This document shows positions 40,301-50,657 of a stretch of 61,990 bases of DNA, piece by piece. The translations under genes were made by a program, and so were the position numbers. The DNA is from Bifidobacterium myosotis (lineage in GTDB: Bacteria > Actinomycetota > Actinomycetes > Actinomycetales > Bifidobacteriaceae), in assembly GCF_002259745.1 (NCBI RefSeq), contig NZ_MWWW01000020.1:1-61990 (forward strand). Direction: 5' to 3'. The notes beneath the pieces were generated by a model. The model saw only the letters and a list, made by a program, of their open reading frames with translations. It made no database searches and had not been told where the DNA came from. The stretch's first letter is position 1; each line of letters opens with the position of its first letter.

Positions 40301-43300
40301 TCACTGTCCCAGCTCGCCCTGTTGGGCGGAAGAGTTCGGCGCGGACGGCTCGAGCGAGCTGGTCTCACCGCGGATGAAGGCGAGCACCTGAGGCAGATCC
40401 TGCGGCTGGACAAGCACCTCGCGCGCTTTCGACCCCTCGGAGGGGCCCACCACGCCGCGCGATTCGAGCAGGTCCATAAGGCGGCCGGCCTTGGCGAAGC
40501 CGACGCGCAGTTTGCGCTGCAGCATCGAGGTGGAGCCGAACTGGCTGCTCACCACGAGCTCGGCGGCCTGCAGCAGCACGTCCATATCGTCGCCGATCTC
40601 CTCGTCCGGCTCCATAGCGTCCTTCTTGTCGGCGTCCTTGGCCATCTGTTCGATGTCCTCGCGGTACTTGGGCTTGCGCTGGGTGCGTACGAACTCCACG
40701 GCCTTGCGAATCTCCGATTCGGACACCCACGAGCCCTGCACACGAATCGGCTTGGCCGAGCCCATCGGCAGGAACAGGGCGTCGCCCTGGCCGATGAGCG
40801 TCTCGGCGCCGACAGTGTCGAGGATGACGCGGGAATCGGTCGCGGAGGAGGTGGCGAACGCCAGTCGGGACGGGATGTTGGCCTTGATCAGACCGGTCAC
40901 CACGTCCACGGACGGGCGCTGGGTGGCGAGCACGAGATGCACGCCGGCGGCTCGTGCGAGCTGGGTGATGCGCTGGATGGAGCTTTCCACGTCGTTCTTG
41001 GCCACCATCATGAGGTCGGCCATCTCGTCGACCACCACGAGGATATACGGGTAGGGCGCCACCTTGCGCTTGGAGCCAAGTGGGGCGTGGACCTTGCCGG
41101 CGCGCACGGCCTCGTTGAAGTCCTTGACGTGGCGGAACCCGAAGTATTCGAGGTCGGAGTAGCGCGCGTCCATCTCCTTGACCACCCATTCGAGGGCCTG
41201 CGCCGCCTTCTTGGGGTCGGTGATGATCGGGGTGAGCAGGTGCGGGATGCCAGCGTACGCCGAAAGCTCCACACGCTTGGGGTCCACCATGATCAGACGC
41301 ACCTGATCGGGCGTGGCGCGCATGATGATCGAGGTGAGCATCGAGTTGATGAAGCTGGACTTGCCGGAGCCGGTGGCGCCGGCCACCAGCAGATGCGGCA
41401 TCTTGGTCAGGTCGGCGGTGACAAAGTGGCCCTCGACGTCCTTGCCGATGCCGGACAGCATCGGATTCGGGTCGCTCAGGGCCTTGTCGGAGCGCAGCAC
41501 GTCGCCCAGATGCACGATCTCGCGGTCCTCGTTCGGGATTTCGATGCCGATGGCGGATTTGCCGGGAATCGGCGAGAGGATGCGCACGTCGGAGCTGGCC
41601 ACCGCATAGGCGATGTTCTTCTGCAGGTTGGTGACCTTCTCCACCTTGACGCCGGGGCCAAGCTCCACCTCGTACTGGGTCACGGAGGGGCCACGCAGGA
41701 AGCCGACCACCTTGGCGTCCACGTTGAACTGCTCGAACGTGGAGGTCAGGGCCCGAATCACCCGGTCATTGGCCGGGGTGCGCATGGCGTGCGGCTGGCC
41801 CTTGACGAGCAGGTTCAGATCGGGCAGCTGGTATGGACGATTGGCGTCGTCATCACCGTCGCCGCCGCCCGTACCGGCCGCGGACGAGCCGTCGGCGCCG
41901 TCCGGACGGGGGACGCCCTGTCCCACGCCGCTGCCGTCCGCATCGGCTCCGGCGTACGCGCCGGTCGCGTCGCCGATTCTGGTGACCCGGGTGGCGTCGT
42001 CATCGCCGTCAACAAGTTCGCCAGTTGTGGGGTTGACGAGTCCGGCCTGGGCCGCGCTAGGCGCCCACGGATCGTTGACCGCGGCCGGTACGCCGGAGAG
42101 TGCGGCCGTCGTAGCCGGTATGGCGGCGCCAGTGGCGGTGGCGTTCGGCACTGTAGCGTCTGGAATGGCGGCACCTGCGACACCGGCCGCAATCGCACCG
42201 GGGATACCCGCACCCGGCACAATCGCACTGGGCATAGTTCCACCGGGCATGGCCGCACCCGGCATACCCACGCTCTGGCCTCCCGTGATCACTCGCGGGC
42301 GGACGGGCTGCTCGCCGCGCGGCTCGCCGATGTGCGGGCGCCCGTCATATGAGGAGGACGCGATGGTGCGGCCGACCTGTCCCGAACGTGTGGAACCGTC
42401 CACCACCGGGGTTTCGGCGGTCGCGCCATGCTGGCTGGCCGCCTTGTCGAACGGATCGTCGGCGGCGTACTTGTCAAGATGGGAGTCGCCGTTGTCGCCA
42501 CCGCCACGGACACGGCCGAACAGGCGCGCGAAGAAACCGGGCTTGGCGACGCCGTCGTCGGCGTCATCGTTCTCGTCATCGTCATCATGTGTGGGCACGC
42601 CGTCGGCGAAGGCAAGGGTGGTGTCCCCCACGCGCACCTCATTGGGGAACTGGTCGTTCTCGCCACCGTCCGCATCCTTGCCCTTGCCTGCAGCTTTGGC
42701 GCCGGGCTTGAACGGTTTGCCTTGGATTTTGGCGACGAGCGCGCGGACGTCGTCGGGCAGATCGGTCACATGCGTGCCGGTGATCATGAGCAACGAGAAC
42801 AGCGCCACGATCACGAACACGATGATGGCGAAGGCGTTGGAAAGCCCCCACGCGAGCGGAGAGCCAAGGAAGAAGCCGAACAGTCCGCCGGCGGATTGCA
42901 GGACGGTGATGTCGAACTGGGTGTGGTCCGCAGCGAGCGCCACGTCGATGATCGAGCAGATGGACCACAGCAGCAGCACCCAGCCGGTGACCACGCGCGG
43001 GTTGTTGGAGCCCTTGCCCGAGTTGCGCATGAGACGGATGGCCACGGCGGCGAGCAGCACCGGCAGGATCACGCTCATCACGCCGAGAATGCCGGAGGCG
43101 ATGGCATGCAGGAGCTGGCCGAACGCGCCGTGGACGCGGAACCACTCGGAGGCGACGAACAGCACGGCAAAGACGAGCAGCAGGAAGCACAGGCCGTCAC
43201 GTCGATAGGCGGGGTCGTAGTCGCCCACGCCCGAAAGCGTGCGTACGCCGGCGCCGAGGGCCCGGGGCACGGCGAGCAGGGCCTTCTTCCAGGCCGGCTC

Positions 43301-43402
43301 GAGGTCGAGTTCCGGCTGGACCCTGGTTTCGCCGTCGTGCGCGGGATCCCCGCCGCGCGGTTTACGGGGTTTGGTGCTGTCTGAAGATGATGTTCGTGCC
43401 AT
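40301..43402 (-). CDS. ftsK: DNA translocase FtsK/SpoIIIE
   Basis: 1033 residues. About four N-terminal transmembrane helices (about 60–220) anchor it at the septum. A long Pro/Gly/Ala-rich linker with low-complexity words ([18 protein letters not shown]) follows. The motor has Walker [15 protein letters not shown] near 680 and the Walker B block [15 protein letters not shown]. The C-terminal gamma domain ([20 protein letters not shown]) reads the orienting sequences. It pumps chromosomal DNA through the closing septum. The ATG at 43402 lies 10 nt after TAGAAT, with no ribosome-binding site, so the transcript may be nearly leaderless. Confidence 0.95.
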   Translation of the reverse strand: MARTSSSDSTKPRKPRGGDPAHDGETRVQPELDLEPAWKKALLAVPRALGAGVRTLSGVGDYDPAYRRDGLCFLLLVFAVLFVASEWFRVHGAFGQLLHAIASGILGVMSVILPVLLAAVAIRLMRNSGKGSNNPRVVTGWVLLLWSICSIIDVALAADHTQFDITVLQSAGGLFGFFLGSPLAWGLSNAFAIIVFVIVALFSLLMITGTHVTDLPDDVRALVAKIQGKPFKPGAKAAGKGKDADGGENDQFPNEVRVGDTTLAFADGVPTHDDDDENDDADDGVAKPGFFARLFGRVRGGGDNGDSHLDKYAADDPFDKAASQHGATAETPVVDGSTRSGQVGRTIASSSYDGRPHIGEPRGEQPVRPRVITGGQSVGMPGAAMPGGTMPSAIVPGAGIPGAIAAGVAGAAIPDATVPNATATGAAIPATTAALSGVPAAVNDPWAPSAAQAGLVNPTTGELVDGDDDATRVTRIGDATGAYAGADADGSGVGQGVPRPDGADGSSAAGTGGGDGDDDANRPYQLPDLNLLVKGQPHAMRTPANDRVIRALTSTFEQFNVDAKVVGFLRGPSVTQYEVELGPGVKVEKVTNLQKNIAYAVASSDVRILSPIPGKSAIGIEIPNEDREIVHLGDVLRSDKALSDPNPMLSGIGKDVEGHFVTADLTKMPHLLVAGATGSGKSSFINSMLTSIIMRATPDQVRLIMVDPKRVELSAYAGIPHLLTPIITDPKKAAQALEWVVKEMDARYSDLEYFGFRHVKDFNEAVRAGKVHAPLGSKRKVAPYPYILVVVDEMADLMMVAKNDVESSIQRITQLARAAGVHLVLATQRPSVDVVTGLIKANIPSRLAFATSSATDSRVILDTVGAETLIGQGDALFLPMGSAKPIRVQGSWVSESEIRKAVEFVRTQRKPKYREDIEQMAKDADKKDAMEPDEEIGDDMDVLLQAAELVVSSQFGSTSMLQRKLRVGFAKAGRLMDLLESRGVVGPSEGSKAREVLVQPQDLPQVLAFIRGETSSLEPSAPNSSAQQGELGQ

Positions 43403-43496
43403 AGCGCGTCCGATTCTACTAGTACGGGCGTTCATGACTGCGTTCATGGGCGTCGATTCCGCCGATTTACGGTGCGAATGCCTTATCATGGTTGGC

Positions 43497-44306
43497 ATGA
43501 CACCCGCAGAGCGTGCGAGCGCAGTCGCATTTGCACTCAGGAACTGCGCATTGGAGGCGATGATGCCCGGCGAGGCGACGATGCGCGCCGCGGCCGCCTA
43601 CGAACGGGGCCATGAGGATGTGAGCCATCTCATCGACGTGGCCGACGAGCAGACCGCCATGCGTCTGCACATCTCGTCCGGCAGGGAATCCGACAGGCTG
43701 GCGGACGGCAGTCTGGACGACCACGCCACGGACCGCGCCGATGCGGTGTTCGCGCGCACGGTGCTGCTGGCGGAACGCCGGTGGAACCCCTCCGGCGACT
43801 TGGACGAACTGGTGGCCATCCATAAGGGACTGTTCGAGGGCGTGTTCGACGACGCGGGCAAGCTGCGCACGTCGGACACCACGCGCGAGGTGACCAACGA
43901 CCGGGCGCGGGCAGCCAATCCTGAGGCGTTCTTCCCGGCGGGGCTCATCGAGACCGGCGCGCTGAACATCTCGACGGAGCTGGCCGAGAAACGCAATCTG
44001 CATGCGATGGACCGCGACGTGTTCATCCCTGCGTTCACAGTGATCTATGACGAGCTTGGCTATCTGCATCCGTTCCGTGGCGGCAACGCGATGGTGTTGC
44101 GCATGTTCGGCTCGCGGCTGGCGCATGACGCCGGCTGGGACCTCGACTGGGGCGAGGTGACGCGCGAGATGTACCGTACGGCCAAGCACACAGCGTACCG
44201 GGGCGATCTAACGGCGTTCGAGCGCATGTTCGATGCGATGATCCGGCCGGCCAACCCGACCCGCGTGTTCCTTATCGCCGGCTGGGACCAGGGGCCGGCG
44301 CACTGA
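43497..44306 (+). CDS. Fic-domain protein with degenerate active-site motif
   Basis: 269 residues. The Fic core is recognised by [21 protein letters not shown] near 184–204. The canonical motif is HPFx(D/E)GNxR; here His191-Pro-Phe is kept but the acidic Mg2+-binding residue is Gly195 and the terminal Gly-Arg pair is replaced by Ala198-Met199. Fic enzymes attach AMP or similar groups to proteins. AMPylation may be lost or altered. No antitoxin gene is adjacent. I choose ATG 43497 because TATCAT lies 7 nt upstream, fitting a leaderless transcript. It is divergent from ftsK. Confidence 0.78.
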   Translation: MTPAERASAVAFALRNCALEAMMPGEATMRAAAAYERGHEDVSHLIDVADEQTAMRLHISSGRESDRLADGSLDDHATDRADAVFARTVLLAERRWNPSGDLDELVAIHKGLFEGVFDDAGKLRTSDTTREVTNDRARAANPEAFFPAGLIETGALNISTELAEKRNLHAMDRDVFIPAFTVIYDELGYLHPFRGGNAMVLRMFGSRLAHDAGWDLDWGEVTREMYRTAKHTAYRGDLTAFERMFDAMIRPANPTRVFLIAGWDQGPAH

Positions 44307-44378
44307 GGCGAGGGATTTGCGGGGAGATGGTGCGCACTGATTGGTGCGCTCGCTCCTCTGTTCGCCACTCCCTATTCC

Positions 44379-44437
44379 TGGCTCCCCGGCTTCCCTCAGT
44401 CAGCTTTACTGACAGCTCCCCTCGAAGAGGGGAGCCA
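44379..44437. repeat. GGCTCCCC/GGGGAGCC repeat element
   Basis: TGGCTCCCC (44379–44387) and GGGGAGCCA (44429–44437) are the outer arms. Inside are GTCAGCTTTACTGAC and CTCCCCTCGAAGAGGGGAG hairpins. It lies between the convergent Fic and miaA genes. Confidence 0.7.
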
Positions 44438-44453
44438 GAACCTGTTGCGGTGC

Positions 44454-45440
44454 TTACGCGGTGATGTCGCCTAGGTGGTGCTGGACGTATTCGTCGGCGT
44501 GGGCGTCAATGGGGTCGTACTCCCCTGCGTCGGCGTGGGCGATGATGGCCATGGCGTTGTCCACGAGCTTCGGATTGAGCGCCTGCAGCCAGTGGATGCG
44601 CGGATCGCGGCCGAACCAGCCCATCTGCTTGCGGGCGAGCCGTTTGGTCTTCTGCGCGATGTCCGCGAAGGCGTCGTATTCGTCCCAGATGCCGTCGAGC
44701 AGGTCGATGATCTGCTGGTAGCCGAGCGCGCGCACGGCGGTGGCCCCGAGATGCGGGCGCAGACGGGCGACCTCGTCCACGAACCCCTCCTCCATCATCT
44801 GTTTGGTGCGCAGGTCGATGCGGCGGTCCAGATCGGCACGGTCCAGATCGAGGCCGATCTGCACGGACGGAATCACGTACCGGTAGCGCGGCAAACTCGC
44901 CGAATACGGGCGGCCGGTGAGCTCGATGACCTCCAGCGCGCGAATCGTGCGTCGCGGATTGCGCGGGTCCATGCGGGCTGCCGCTTCGGGGTCCTTGGCC
45001 CGCAGTTCGTCGAACAACGCCCCGGCGCCTTCGGCCTTCTCCCGTTCCTCAAGCTTCCTCCGCACCTCCGGATCGGTGCCGGGGAAGCTGATGTCGTCGA
45101 TGGCGGCGCGAGCGTAAAGGCCTGAGCCGCCGACAAGGATCGGCCGGATGCCGCGCGATTGCAGGTCGGCGATGGTCTCGCGGGCGAGCTGTTGGAACCG
45201 CGCCACGCTCATCGCGTCATCGGGGTCGATGATGTCGATGAGGTGATGCGGCACGGCGGCCTGCTCCTCGGGCGTCGGCTTGGCGGTGCCGATGTCCATG
45301 CCGCGGTACATCTGGTAGGCGTCCGCGTTGACGATTTCGGCGCGCTCGCCGCGCTCGGCCAGTCGTTTGGCGATGGCGATGCCCAGGCCCGTCTTGCCGG
45401 AGGCCGTGGGGCCGACGATTGATACGACGCGCTGAGTCAC
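44454..45440 (-). CDS. miaA: tRNA dimethylallyltransferase
   Basis: 328 residues. The P-loop [18 protein letters not shown] opens the protein; [19 protein letters not shown] and [11 protein letters not shown] are family signatures. The enzyme adds a dimethylallyl group to A37 of tRNAs reading U-starting codons. I start it at GTG 45440, with GGGAGG 7 nt upstream. It is encoded just after miaB, which thiomethylates the same base, with only a hairpin repeat between the genes. Confidence 0.95.
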   Translation of the reverse strand: MTQRVVSIVGPTASGKTGLGIAIAKRLAERGERAEIVNADAYQMYRGMDIGTAKPTPEEQAAVPHHLIDIIDPDDAMSVARFQQLARETIADLQSRGIRPILVGGSGLYARAAIDDISFPGTDPEVRRKLEEREKAEGAGALFDELRAKDPEAAARMDPRNPRRTIRALEVIELTGRPYSASLPRYRYVIPSVQIGLDLDRADLDRRIDLRTKQMMEEGFVDEVARLRPHLGATAVRALGYQQIIDLLDGIWDEYDAFADIAQKTKRLARKQMGWFGRDPRIHWLQALNPKLVDNAMAIIAHADAGEYDPIDAHADEYVQHHLGDITA

Positions 45441-45460
45441 AATGATTCCTCCCAACATGA

Positions 45461-45519
45461 CTCCCCTCAGTCCGCCATGCGGCGGACGACTCCCCTCAAA
45501 GCCCTCAACGAGAGGAGCC
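45461..45519. repeat. CTCCCCTCAGTCCGCC repeat element between miaB and miaA
   Basis: CTCCCCTCAGTCCGCC begins at 45461; GTCCGCC (45470–45476) and GGCGGAC (45481–45487) form an internal stem, followed by a second CTCCCCTCA and a GAGGAGCC end. The copy is imperfect. It overlaps the ribosome-binding region of miaA only marginally. Confidence 0.5.
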
Positions 45520-45528
45520 GAAACATGT

Positions 45529-47025
45529 TCAATGCCGCACGGAGTAGGTCTGGCCGGCGGACGGGTCGGGGTCGGCGAGCAGGTTGTGGCGGCCTGCATG
45601 GGTGACGGTCACGGTCACGAAGTCGCCGATCTCCGGCACGGGCTCGCCTTCCGGCACGCCGATGTGCACCAGCACGCCGGTCCTCTCGCGGCCGGTGACG
45701 CGGTGCGTGTCGCTGTCCTTCTTGCCGAGCTTGCCGGTAATCATCACCTCGACGTCGCGGCCCACGAAGCCCTCAAGGTTCTCCTCGGTGATCTTCTCCT
45801 GCAACGCCACGAGACGGTCGAACCGGTCCTGCACGACGTCGCGCGGGATCTGCGGCATGGATGCGGCCGGCGTACCGGGGCGCGGCGAATAGATGAACAT
45901 GAAGGCGGACGAGAACCGGGCCTCACGCACCACGTCCAGCGTGGCCTGGAAGTCCTCCTCGGTCTCGCCGGGGAAGCCCACGATGATGTCGGTGCTGATC
46001 TGCGCGTCCGGCATGGCCTTGCGGATGCGGCCGAGGATGTCGAGGAACTTGGCGGACCGGTACGAGCGTCGCATGGCCCTCAGGATGCGGTCGGAGCCGG
46101 ACTGCAGCGGGAAGTGCAGCTGGTGCATCACGTTCGGCGTTTCAGCCATCGCCGCGATCACGTCGTCGGTGAAGGCGGCCGGATGCGGCGAGGTGAAACG
46201 CACGCGCTCCAAACCCTCGATGTCGCCGCAGGCGCGCAACAGCTTGCTGAAGGCGTACCGGTCGCCGATGCCGTAGCCGAACGAATTGACGTTCTGGCCG
46301 AGGAGCGTGACCTCCTTGGCGCCGTCGGCCACGCACTGGCGGACCTCGGCGAGGATGTCGCCGGCGCGGCGATCGCGTTCCTTGCCGCGCGTGGTGGGCA
46401 CGATGCAGAACGTACATGTGTTGTTGCAGCCCACGGAGATCGCCACCCAGGAGCTTACGCGGGAGGCCCGGGCGGCGGGCAGCTCGCTCGGGAACTCCTC
46501 GAGCTTGTCGGCGATGCGCACCTGCGGCTTGTCGGTGAGCCGGTTCTGTTCGAGGAGCTTGGGCAGATCCTCGATGTTCTTAGTGCCGAACACGGCAGCC
46601 ACCCACGGCTTGCGCTGGGCGATGCGCTCGCGGTCGAGCTGCGCCATGCATCCGCCGACGGCGATCTGCAGGTTCGGGCGTTGCAGCTTGATGCGATTGA
46701 ACAGGCCGATTGTGCCGTACATGCGTTCGGCCGCGTTCTCGCGCACCGCACAGGTGTTGAGCACGATCACGTCGAAATCGTGCGAATCGATCTGCTCTTG
46801 GGTGGCCGGCACGTAGCCATTGGCCTCAAGCACGCCGGCGATGCGCTCGGAGTCGTGCACGTTCATCTGGCAACCAAGCGTATGGATATGGAACACACCC
46901 TTGCCGCGGCCGCCCGCGTCCGGTACGGTAGCTTCCATATTCGAATCGACCTCGGAGGACGGGCCGCTCACACCCGTGGCCGTAATCGAGGCGCGCTCCG
47001 CCTCGGTCATCATGTCTTCGTTCAT
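45529..47025 (-). CDS. miaB: tRNA-2-methylthio-N6-dimethylallyladenosine synthase
   Basis: 498 residues. The N-terminal MTTase domain has [20 protein letters not shown] (first cluster cysteine). The radical SAM domain has the CxxxCxxC cluster in [16 protein letters not shown], and a C-terminal TRAM domain follows ([27 protein letters not shown]). It adds a methylthio group to i6A37 of tRNA, using S-adenosylmethionine. The first 42 residues are an acidic extension. It is the first gene of a miaB–miaA pair. Confidence 0.95.
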   Translation of the reverse strand: MNEDMMTEAERASITATGVSGPSSEVDSNMEATVPDAGGRGKGVFHIHTLGCQMNVHDSERIAGVLEANGYVPATQEQIDSHDFDVIVLNTCAVRENAAERMYGTIGLFNRIKLQRPNLQIAVGGCMAQLDRERIAQRKPWVAAVFGTKNIEDLPKLLEQNRLTDKPQVRIADKLEEFPSELPAARASRVSSWVAISVGCNNTCTFCIVPTTRGKERDRRAGDILAEVRQCVADGAKEVTLLGQNVNSFGYGIGDRYAFSKLLRACGDIEGLERVRFTSPHPAAFTDDVIAAMAETPNVMHQLHFPLQSGSDRILRAMRRSYRSAKFLDILGRIRKAMPDAQISTDIIVGFPGETEEDFQATLDVVREARFSSAFMFIYSPRPGTPAASMPQIPRDVVQDRFDRLVALQEKITEENLEGFVGRDVEVMITGKLGKKDSDTHRVTGRERTGVLVHIGVPEGEPVPEIGDFVTVTVTHAGRHNLLADPDPSAGQTYSVRH

Positions 47026-47184
47026 AAGGGGCGATTGTATCCGCCGGGTTCGTCATGGCCCGCGCCGGGATTTCGCCGCGCCAGAACCTCGGTTCCATCG
47101 CGACCGCGCATGGTATGGGACAAACTGAGGAGATTGTACGGTGACGTTCAGGTTCGCACGAAGCGGACGGGTATATTTGCAGAC

Positions 47185-47916
47185 GTGATACTTGACCGAC
47201 ATAACCGACTCAACACCGCCGATCTCAATGCCCGTCTGAAGATGCTCGACCTGCCGGGCGGCAGCTTCAACGCCGACCAGATCACCGAATTCATCGATCT
47301 GATGCAGGTGTACGAGGGCGCGATGTACGAGATCAGCACCAAACTGGAGATTCTCGACGACGAGTTTCAGGTGCGGTTCAGCCATGACCCGATTCATCAC
47401 ATGGAGCGGCGCCTGAAGTCCGTCAACTCGATCATCGGCAAACTCGAGCGCAAGGGTCTGCCCGTCTCGGTGAACGCCGTGAAGGACAACCTGTTCGACG
47501 TGGCTGGCATCCGTGTGATCTGCAACTACCGGGACGACGTGTACTCCGTGTCCAACTACCTGTCCTCGCAGTCCGACATCCAGGTGCTGCGGGTCAAGGA
47601 TTACATCAAGAACCCCAAGCAGAACGGCTACCGCTCGTTGCATGTGATCTACGCCGTGCCGGTGTTCCTCTCCTCGGGCGCGCACTACACGCCCGTGGAG
47701 GTGCAGTTCCGCACCATCGCCATGGATTACTGGGCGTCGCTCGAGCATGCGCTGCGATACAAGTCCGATCTGCCGGACGCCAAGCTCAGCGAGCATTCGC
47801 AGACGCTGCTCGACTGCGCGAGGTCCCTGCAGAACATCGAAGTGCAGATGCAGAACATCCACCGCGACATCAACGGAGCGCCGCAGGTGGGAGAGGCGCC
47901 GAAGGCCGCGGTCTGA
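47185..47916 (+). CDS. Small alarmone synthetase (RelQ/YjbM-like GTP pyrophosphokinase)
   Basis: 243 residues from GTG 47185, beginning with ILDRHNRLN. The RelA/SpoT synthetase domain shows KDNLFDVAGIRVICNY, NPKQNGYRSLH and VEVQFRT, which bind GTP and ATP and transfer pyrophosphate to make (p)ppGpp. There is no hydrolase, TGS or ACT domain, so this is a stand-alone small synthetase. The chosen start lies 9 nt after a TATATT box at 47171–47176 or so, which would make the transcript leaderless; ATG 47113 gives an alternative 267-residue protein. It is divergent from miaB. Synthetase activity is inferred from motifs. Confidence 0.83.
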   Translation: MILDRHNRLNTADLNARLKMLDLPGGSFNADQITEFIDLMQVYEGAMYEISTKLEILDDEFQVRFSHDPIHHMERRLKSVNSIIGKLERKGLPVSVNAVKDNLFDVAGIRVICNYRDDVYSVSNYLSSQSDIQVLRVKDYIKNPKQNGYRSLHVIYAVPVFLSSGAHYTPVEVQFRTIAMDYWASLEHALRYKSDLPDAKLSEHSQTLLDCARSLQNIEVQMQNIHRDINGAPQVGEAPKAAV

Positions 47917-47946
47917 CGACGCCTGATCGCGGGCCGGGGAAGCAGC

Positions 47947-48223
47947 CGCGTACCTGCAGTCCCCCGAAGGCCTGAAACGGACTGTATGTACGCGCGACCT
48001 TCGACCGGACACGAACATACAGTCTCCGACTAACCGGAACGGACCCTTTGGAGGGCAGAACGGACTGTAAGTATGCGGGATGACGAAGCAGCCGCGTACT
48101 TACAGTCCCCTGGAGACCTCAAACAGACTGTAAGTACGCGCGACCCTCGTCCAGACGCGTACTTACAGTCTCCGGCAAGCCGGAACGGGACCTCTGGAGG
48201 GCAGAACGGACTGTAAGTACGCG
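47947..48223. repeat. Eight strictly alternating copies of a CGCGTACTTACAGTC word
   Basis: CGCGTACTTACAGTC or close variants occur at 47947, 48011, 48093 and 48156, and the reverse complement GACTGTAAGTACGCG at 47980, 48063, 48126 and 48209. Orientation alternates without exception. Steps are mostly 30–33 bp, with two of about 52. A longer unit of about 147 bp (with GGAGGGCAGAACGGACTG) is itself repeated. It lies in the 462-bp gap between the convergent alarmone synthetase and DMT transporter genes; no gene is visible there. Confidence 0.8.
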
Positions 48224-48253
48224 GAAGGTTGAACCAACCGCACGCATGCCGGT

Positions 48254-48335
48254 CCCCGTACGCGAAATCCGGGCCATCCCCTGTCATGGGGACACGGATG
48301 GATGCACGCGTATGCCCCGTACGCGAAATCCGGGC
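48254..48335 (+). repeat. 21-bp direct repeat flanking a small gap
   Basis: A 21-bp unit (core CGTACGCGAAATCCGGGC) is present identically at 48254–48274 and 48315–48335. It follows the alternating repeats and precedes the DMT transporter end. Its role is unknown. Confidence 0.6.
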
Positions 48336-48378
48336 TGTTTTGCGCCGCGGTGACGTCGCGCGCGTCCGACACGGCGCG

Positions 48379-49455
48379 CTAGGATGCGTTTCGACGCAGG
48401 AACTTCGGGAGTTTGGCGGGGGCTTGGGCCAGCAGGGTGCCGAAGAAGATCAGCGCGCAGCCGAGGTATCCGCGAGGGGTCATGACCTCGCCAAGGAAGA
48501 TTGCACCGCCCACGGCCGAGAAGAACGATTCGAGACTCATCAGCAGGCTTGCGCGCGTGGGCGGCACCCACTGCTGCCCCACCGCCTGCAACGTATAGGC
48601 GATGCCCACCGAACCGATGCCGGCGTAAAGGATCGGCAGCCACGAATGCGCCGCCCCGGCCCAATCCACCGAGCCCTCGATTAACGAGCCGATCCAGCTC
48701 AGGACCGCGGTGGTGCAGAACTGGCCGAATGACAGGACGACGGCGTTCACCTTGGCCCCCATCGTGTCGATGATGAGGATGTGCGCGGCGAACAGCACGG
48801 CGGTGAACACCAGAAGGATATCCGCCAGACCGATTGAGCCGAACCCGTCGGTGACGCACAGCAGATAGAAGCCCACGACGGCAAACGCCACGGCCGCACC
48901 GACCAGAATGCCGATGCGGCGGCGGAGGAACACGAAAGCCAGCAGCGGCACCATCACGATGTACAGGGCAGTGAGGAATCCGGCCCGGCCGGCCGATTTG
49001 CCATAGAGGATGCCATACTGCTGCAGGGTGCTCGCGGTGAACAGCACCACGCCACACAGCACGGAAACCGCGATCGGATTGGCGAGCCATGCCGCCCAGA
49101 ACGGCACGCCGTGCGCGTCATGCGCGGATGCGTCTTCCAGCGTATCGGGGGAGGCTGAAACAGGTCGCCCGGAGTCAACAACCGCGTAGACGCCATTCTC
49201 GACACCGTCGGCTCCGGCAATCCCCGCAGCAGTCGTTGCACCATTCGCGGCGGCGACGGACGATTTCGCCCTCCCCCGCCATCGCTGCCACATCAGAATC
49301 GGCACGAGCGAGAGCGCGCCCAACGTGAATCTGGTGGCATTGAAGAACATGGGCGACATCGAATCCATGCCCTGCACCTGCGCCACGAACGCGAAACCCC
49401 AGATCAGCGCGGTCAGCATCAGGCAGAACATGCCCACAAGTTCCTGTCTTCTCAT
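48379..49455 (-). CDS. DMT-superfamily transporter (EamA, 10 TM)
   Basis: 358 residues with ten hydrophobic segments forming two EamA repeats. The first repeat starts LVGMFCLMLTALIWGFAFVA with the Trp-Gly pattern of the family; the second ends RASLLMSLESFFSAVGGAIF and ALIFFGTLLAQ. These are exporters or permeases of small metabolites, often amino acids. A polar insertion of about 55 residues (about 62–118) splits the first repeat. The substrate cannot be inferred. Confidence 0.88.
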   Translation of the reverse strand: MRRQELVGMFCLMLTALIWGFAFVAQVQGMDSMSPMFFNATRFTLGALSLVPILMWQRWRGRAKSSVAAANGATTAAGIAGADGVENGVYAVVDSGRPVSASPDTLEDASAHDAHGVPFWAAWLANPIAVSVLCGVVLFTASTLQQYGILYGKSAGRAGFLTALYIVMVPLLAFVFLRRRIGILVGAAVAFAVVGFYLLCVTDGFGSIGLADILLVFTAVLFAAHILIIDTMGAKVNAVVLSFGQFCTTAVLSWIGSLIEGSVDWAGAAHSWLPILYAGIGSVGIAYTLQAVGQQWVPPTRASLLMSLESFFSAVGGAIFLGEVMTPRGYLGCALIFFGTLLAQAPAKLPKFLRRNAS

Positions 49456-49490
49456 GGGTCACCAACCTAACTCGCGCAAGTGACGGGCAT

Positions 49491-49521
49491 GAAAAAGCCC
49501 GGCCACAATGTGGTCGGGCTT
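49491..49521 (-). terminator. Rho-independent terminator of the Bax-inhibitor-1 gene
   Basis: On the minus strand AAGCCCGACCACA and TGTGGCCGGGCTT form a 13-bp stem with one mismatch, followed by TTTTTC at 49496–49491. It lies 59 bp after the stop of the gene at 49580. Confidence 0.82.
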
Positions 49522-49579
49522 GATGCGGGTGTCGGGCTTGATGCGCGGCCTGCCATGGCGCAGGTGCCGCCCCGCATGC

Positions 49580-50479
49580 TCAGTCGCGGTTACCGAGGAG
49601 CTGGAGGATGTAGAGGAACATGTTCACGAAGTCCAGATACAGGTTGAGCGCGCACAGGATGGAGATCTTCTTGACCATCTCCGGGCCCTGGGCCTCATAT
49701 TCGGTGAGCAGCGCGCGCGTGGACTGGGCGTCGTAGATGGTCATGCCGGCGAAGATCACCAGACCGATCGCGCACACGATGCGGGTCATGCCGCCCACGG
49801 GCAGGAACATGAGCACGAACTGGGAGATGATGAGCACCAGCAGCGCCACCATGAGGATAGGACCGGCCTTGAGCATGTTGATCTTGGTGGTCATGCCGAA
49901 CATGGTGAGCGCGAAGAAGAACGCGGCGGTGATGCCCAGCGCCAGTCCGATCGAACCGAGGTCGTAGACCATGAAGATCGAGCTCAGCGTGAAGCCCATG
50001 AGCGCGGCGTAGACGTAGAACATCAGGCGCGCGGTGCCGGACTTCATCTTGGTCACGCGCATGCCGAGCACCACGGCGAGCGCCACCTGCGCCACGCACA
50101 GGCCGATGAGGCCCACCATGCCGGTGGCCATCAGGAACGTGGCGTAGGCGCCGGTGATCTGGCCGAGCACGGCCACCACTGCAGTGACGATGAGGCCCAG
50201 GGTCATTTCGCCGTAGACCTTGGTGACGGACACGCGACGGGCCTGCTCGTAGTTGTAGGTCATCGTGGTGTTGATGGCGCCGGTGCCGGCTCCGGCCGGC
50301 GCGTACTGGTACGTCGCGTTCTGCGCATTGGCGTACTGGAAGTTCTGCTGGCCGTACTGGCCGTAGCCGTTCTGCGCGTACTGCTGGCCATATCCCGCCT
50401 GCTGGGCCGCGTTGTAGTCGGGGGTGTTGTATTGCGGGTTGTACTGCCCGTTATTGCGGGGCTGCTGACCGAATGTCAT
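49580..50479 (-). CDS. Bax inhibitor-1/YccA-family membrane protein
   Basis: 299 residues. The first 75 are a Gln/Asn/Tyr/Gly-rich, probably disordered tail with repeats such as QNGYGQYGQQNFQY. Seven hydrophobic segments follow with family words YEQARRVSVTKVYGEMTLGL and LTMFGMTTKINML. The C-terminal AGMTIYDAQSTRALL carries the conserved Asp of pH-sensing calcium-leak members. In bacteria the family is linked to membrane-protein quality control or ion leak; the role here is unknown. Start at 50479 with AAAGGAG. Transcribed alone. Confidence 0.88.
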   Translation of the reverse strand: MTFGQQPRNNGQYNPQYNTPDYNAAQQAGYGQQYAQNGYGQYGQQNFQYANAQNATYQYAPAGAGTGAINTTMTYNYEQARRVSVTKVYGEMTLGLIVTAVVAVLGQITGAYATFLMATGMVGLIGLCVAQVALAVVLGMRVTKMKSGTARLMFYVYAALMGFTLSSIFMVYDLGSIGLALGITAAFFFALTMFGMTTKINMLKAGPILMVALLVLIISQFVLMFLPVGGMTRIVCAIGLVIFAGMTIYDAQSTRALLTEYEAQGPEMVKKISILCALNLYLDFVNMFLYILQLLGNRD

Positions 50480-50657
50480 ATTCGCTCCTTTAATCGTTGT
50501 CGTGTCCATACTACGGTCACCAACCTGAACGTTCCATGAATCCGTCGTCTCAGAGCGAAACGCGGCGGCCGGCGGCGGGGCTGGTTGTGCAGTCCGCCGC
50601 CGGCCGGCTGGTTTGCGAGCATGCTTAACGCCCTGCAGCCACTACTCGAGCAAGCTG

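Noticed and set aside
40262..43384. Several long plus-strand frames opposite ftsK
   Set aside because: All are antisense shadows of ftsK with no family motif.
45442..47184. N-terminal extension of the alarmone synthetase frame across miaB
   Set aside because: The long open frame overlaps miaB on the opposite strand. The synthetase domain begins after 47184, and a TATATT box precedes the GTG at 47185.
47947..48223. CRISPR array
   Set aside because: The copies alternate in orientation, are only 15 bp long and the gaps are not unique spacers of equal length; no cas genes are present.
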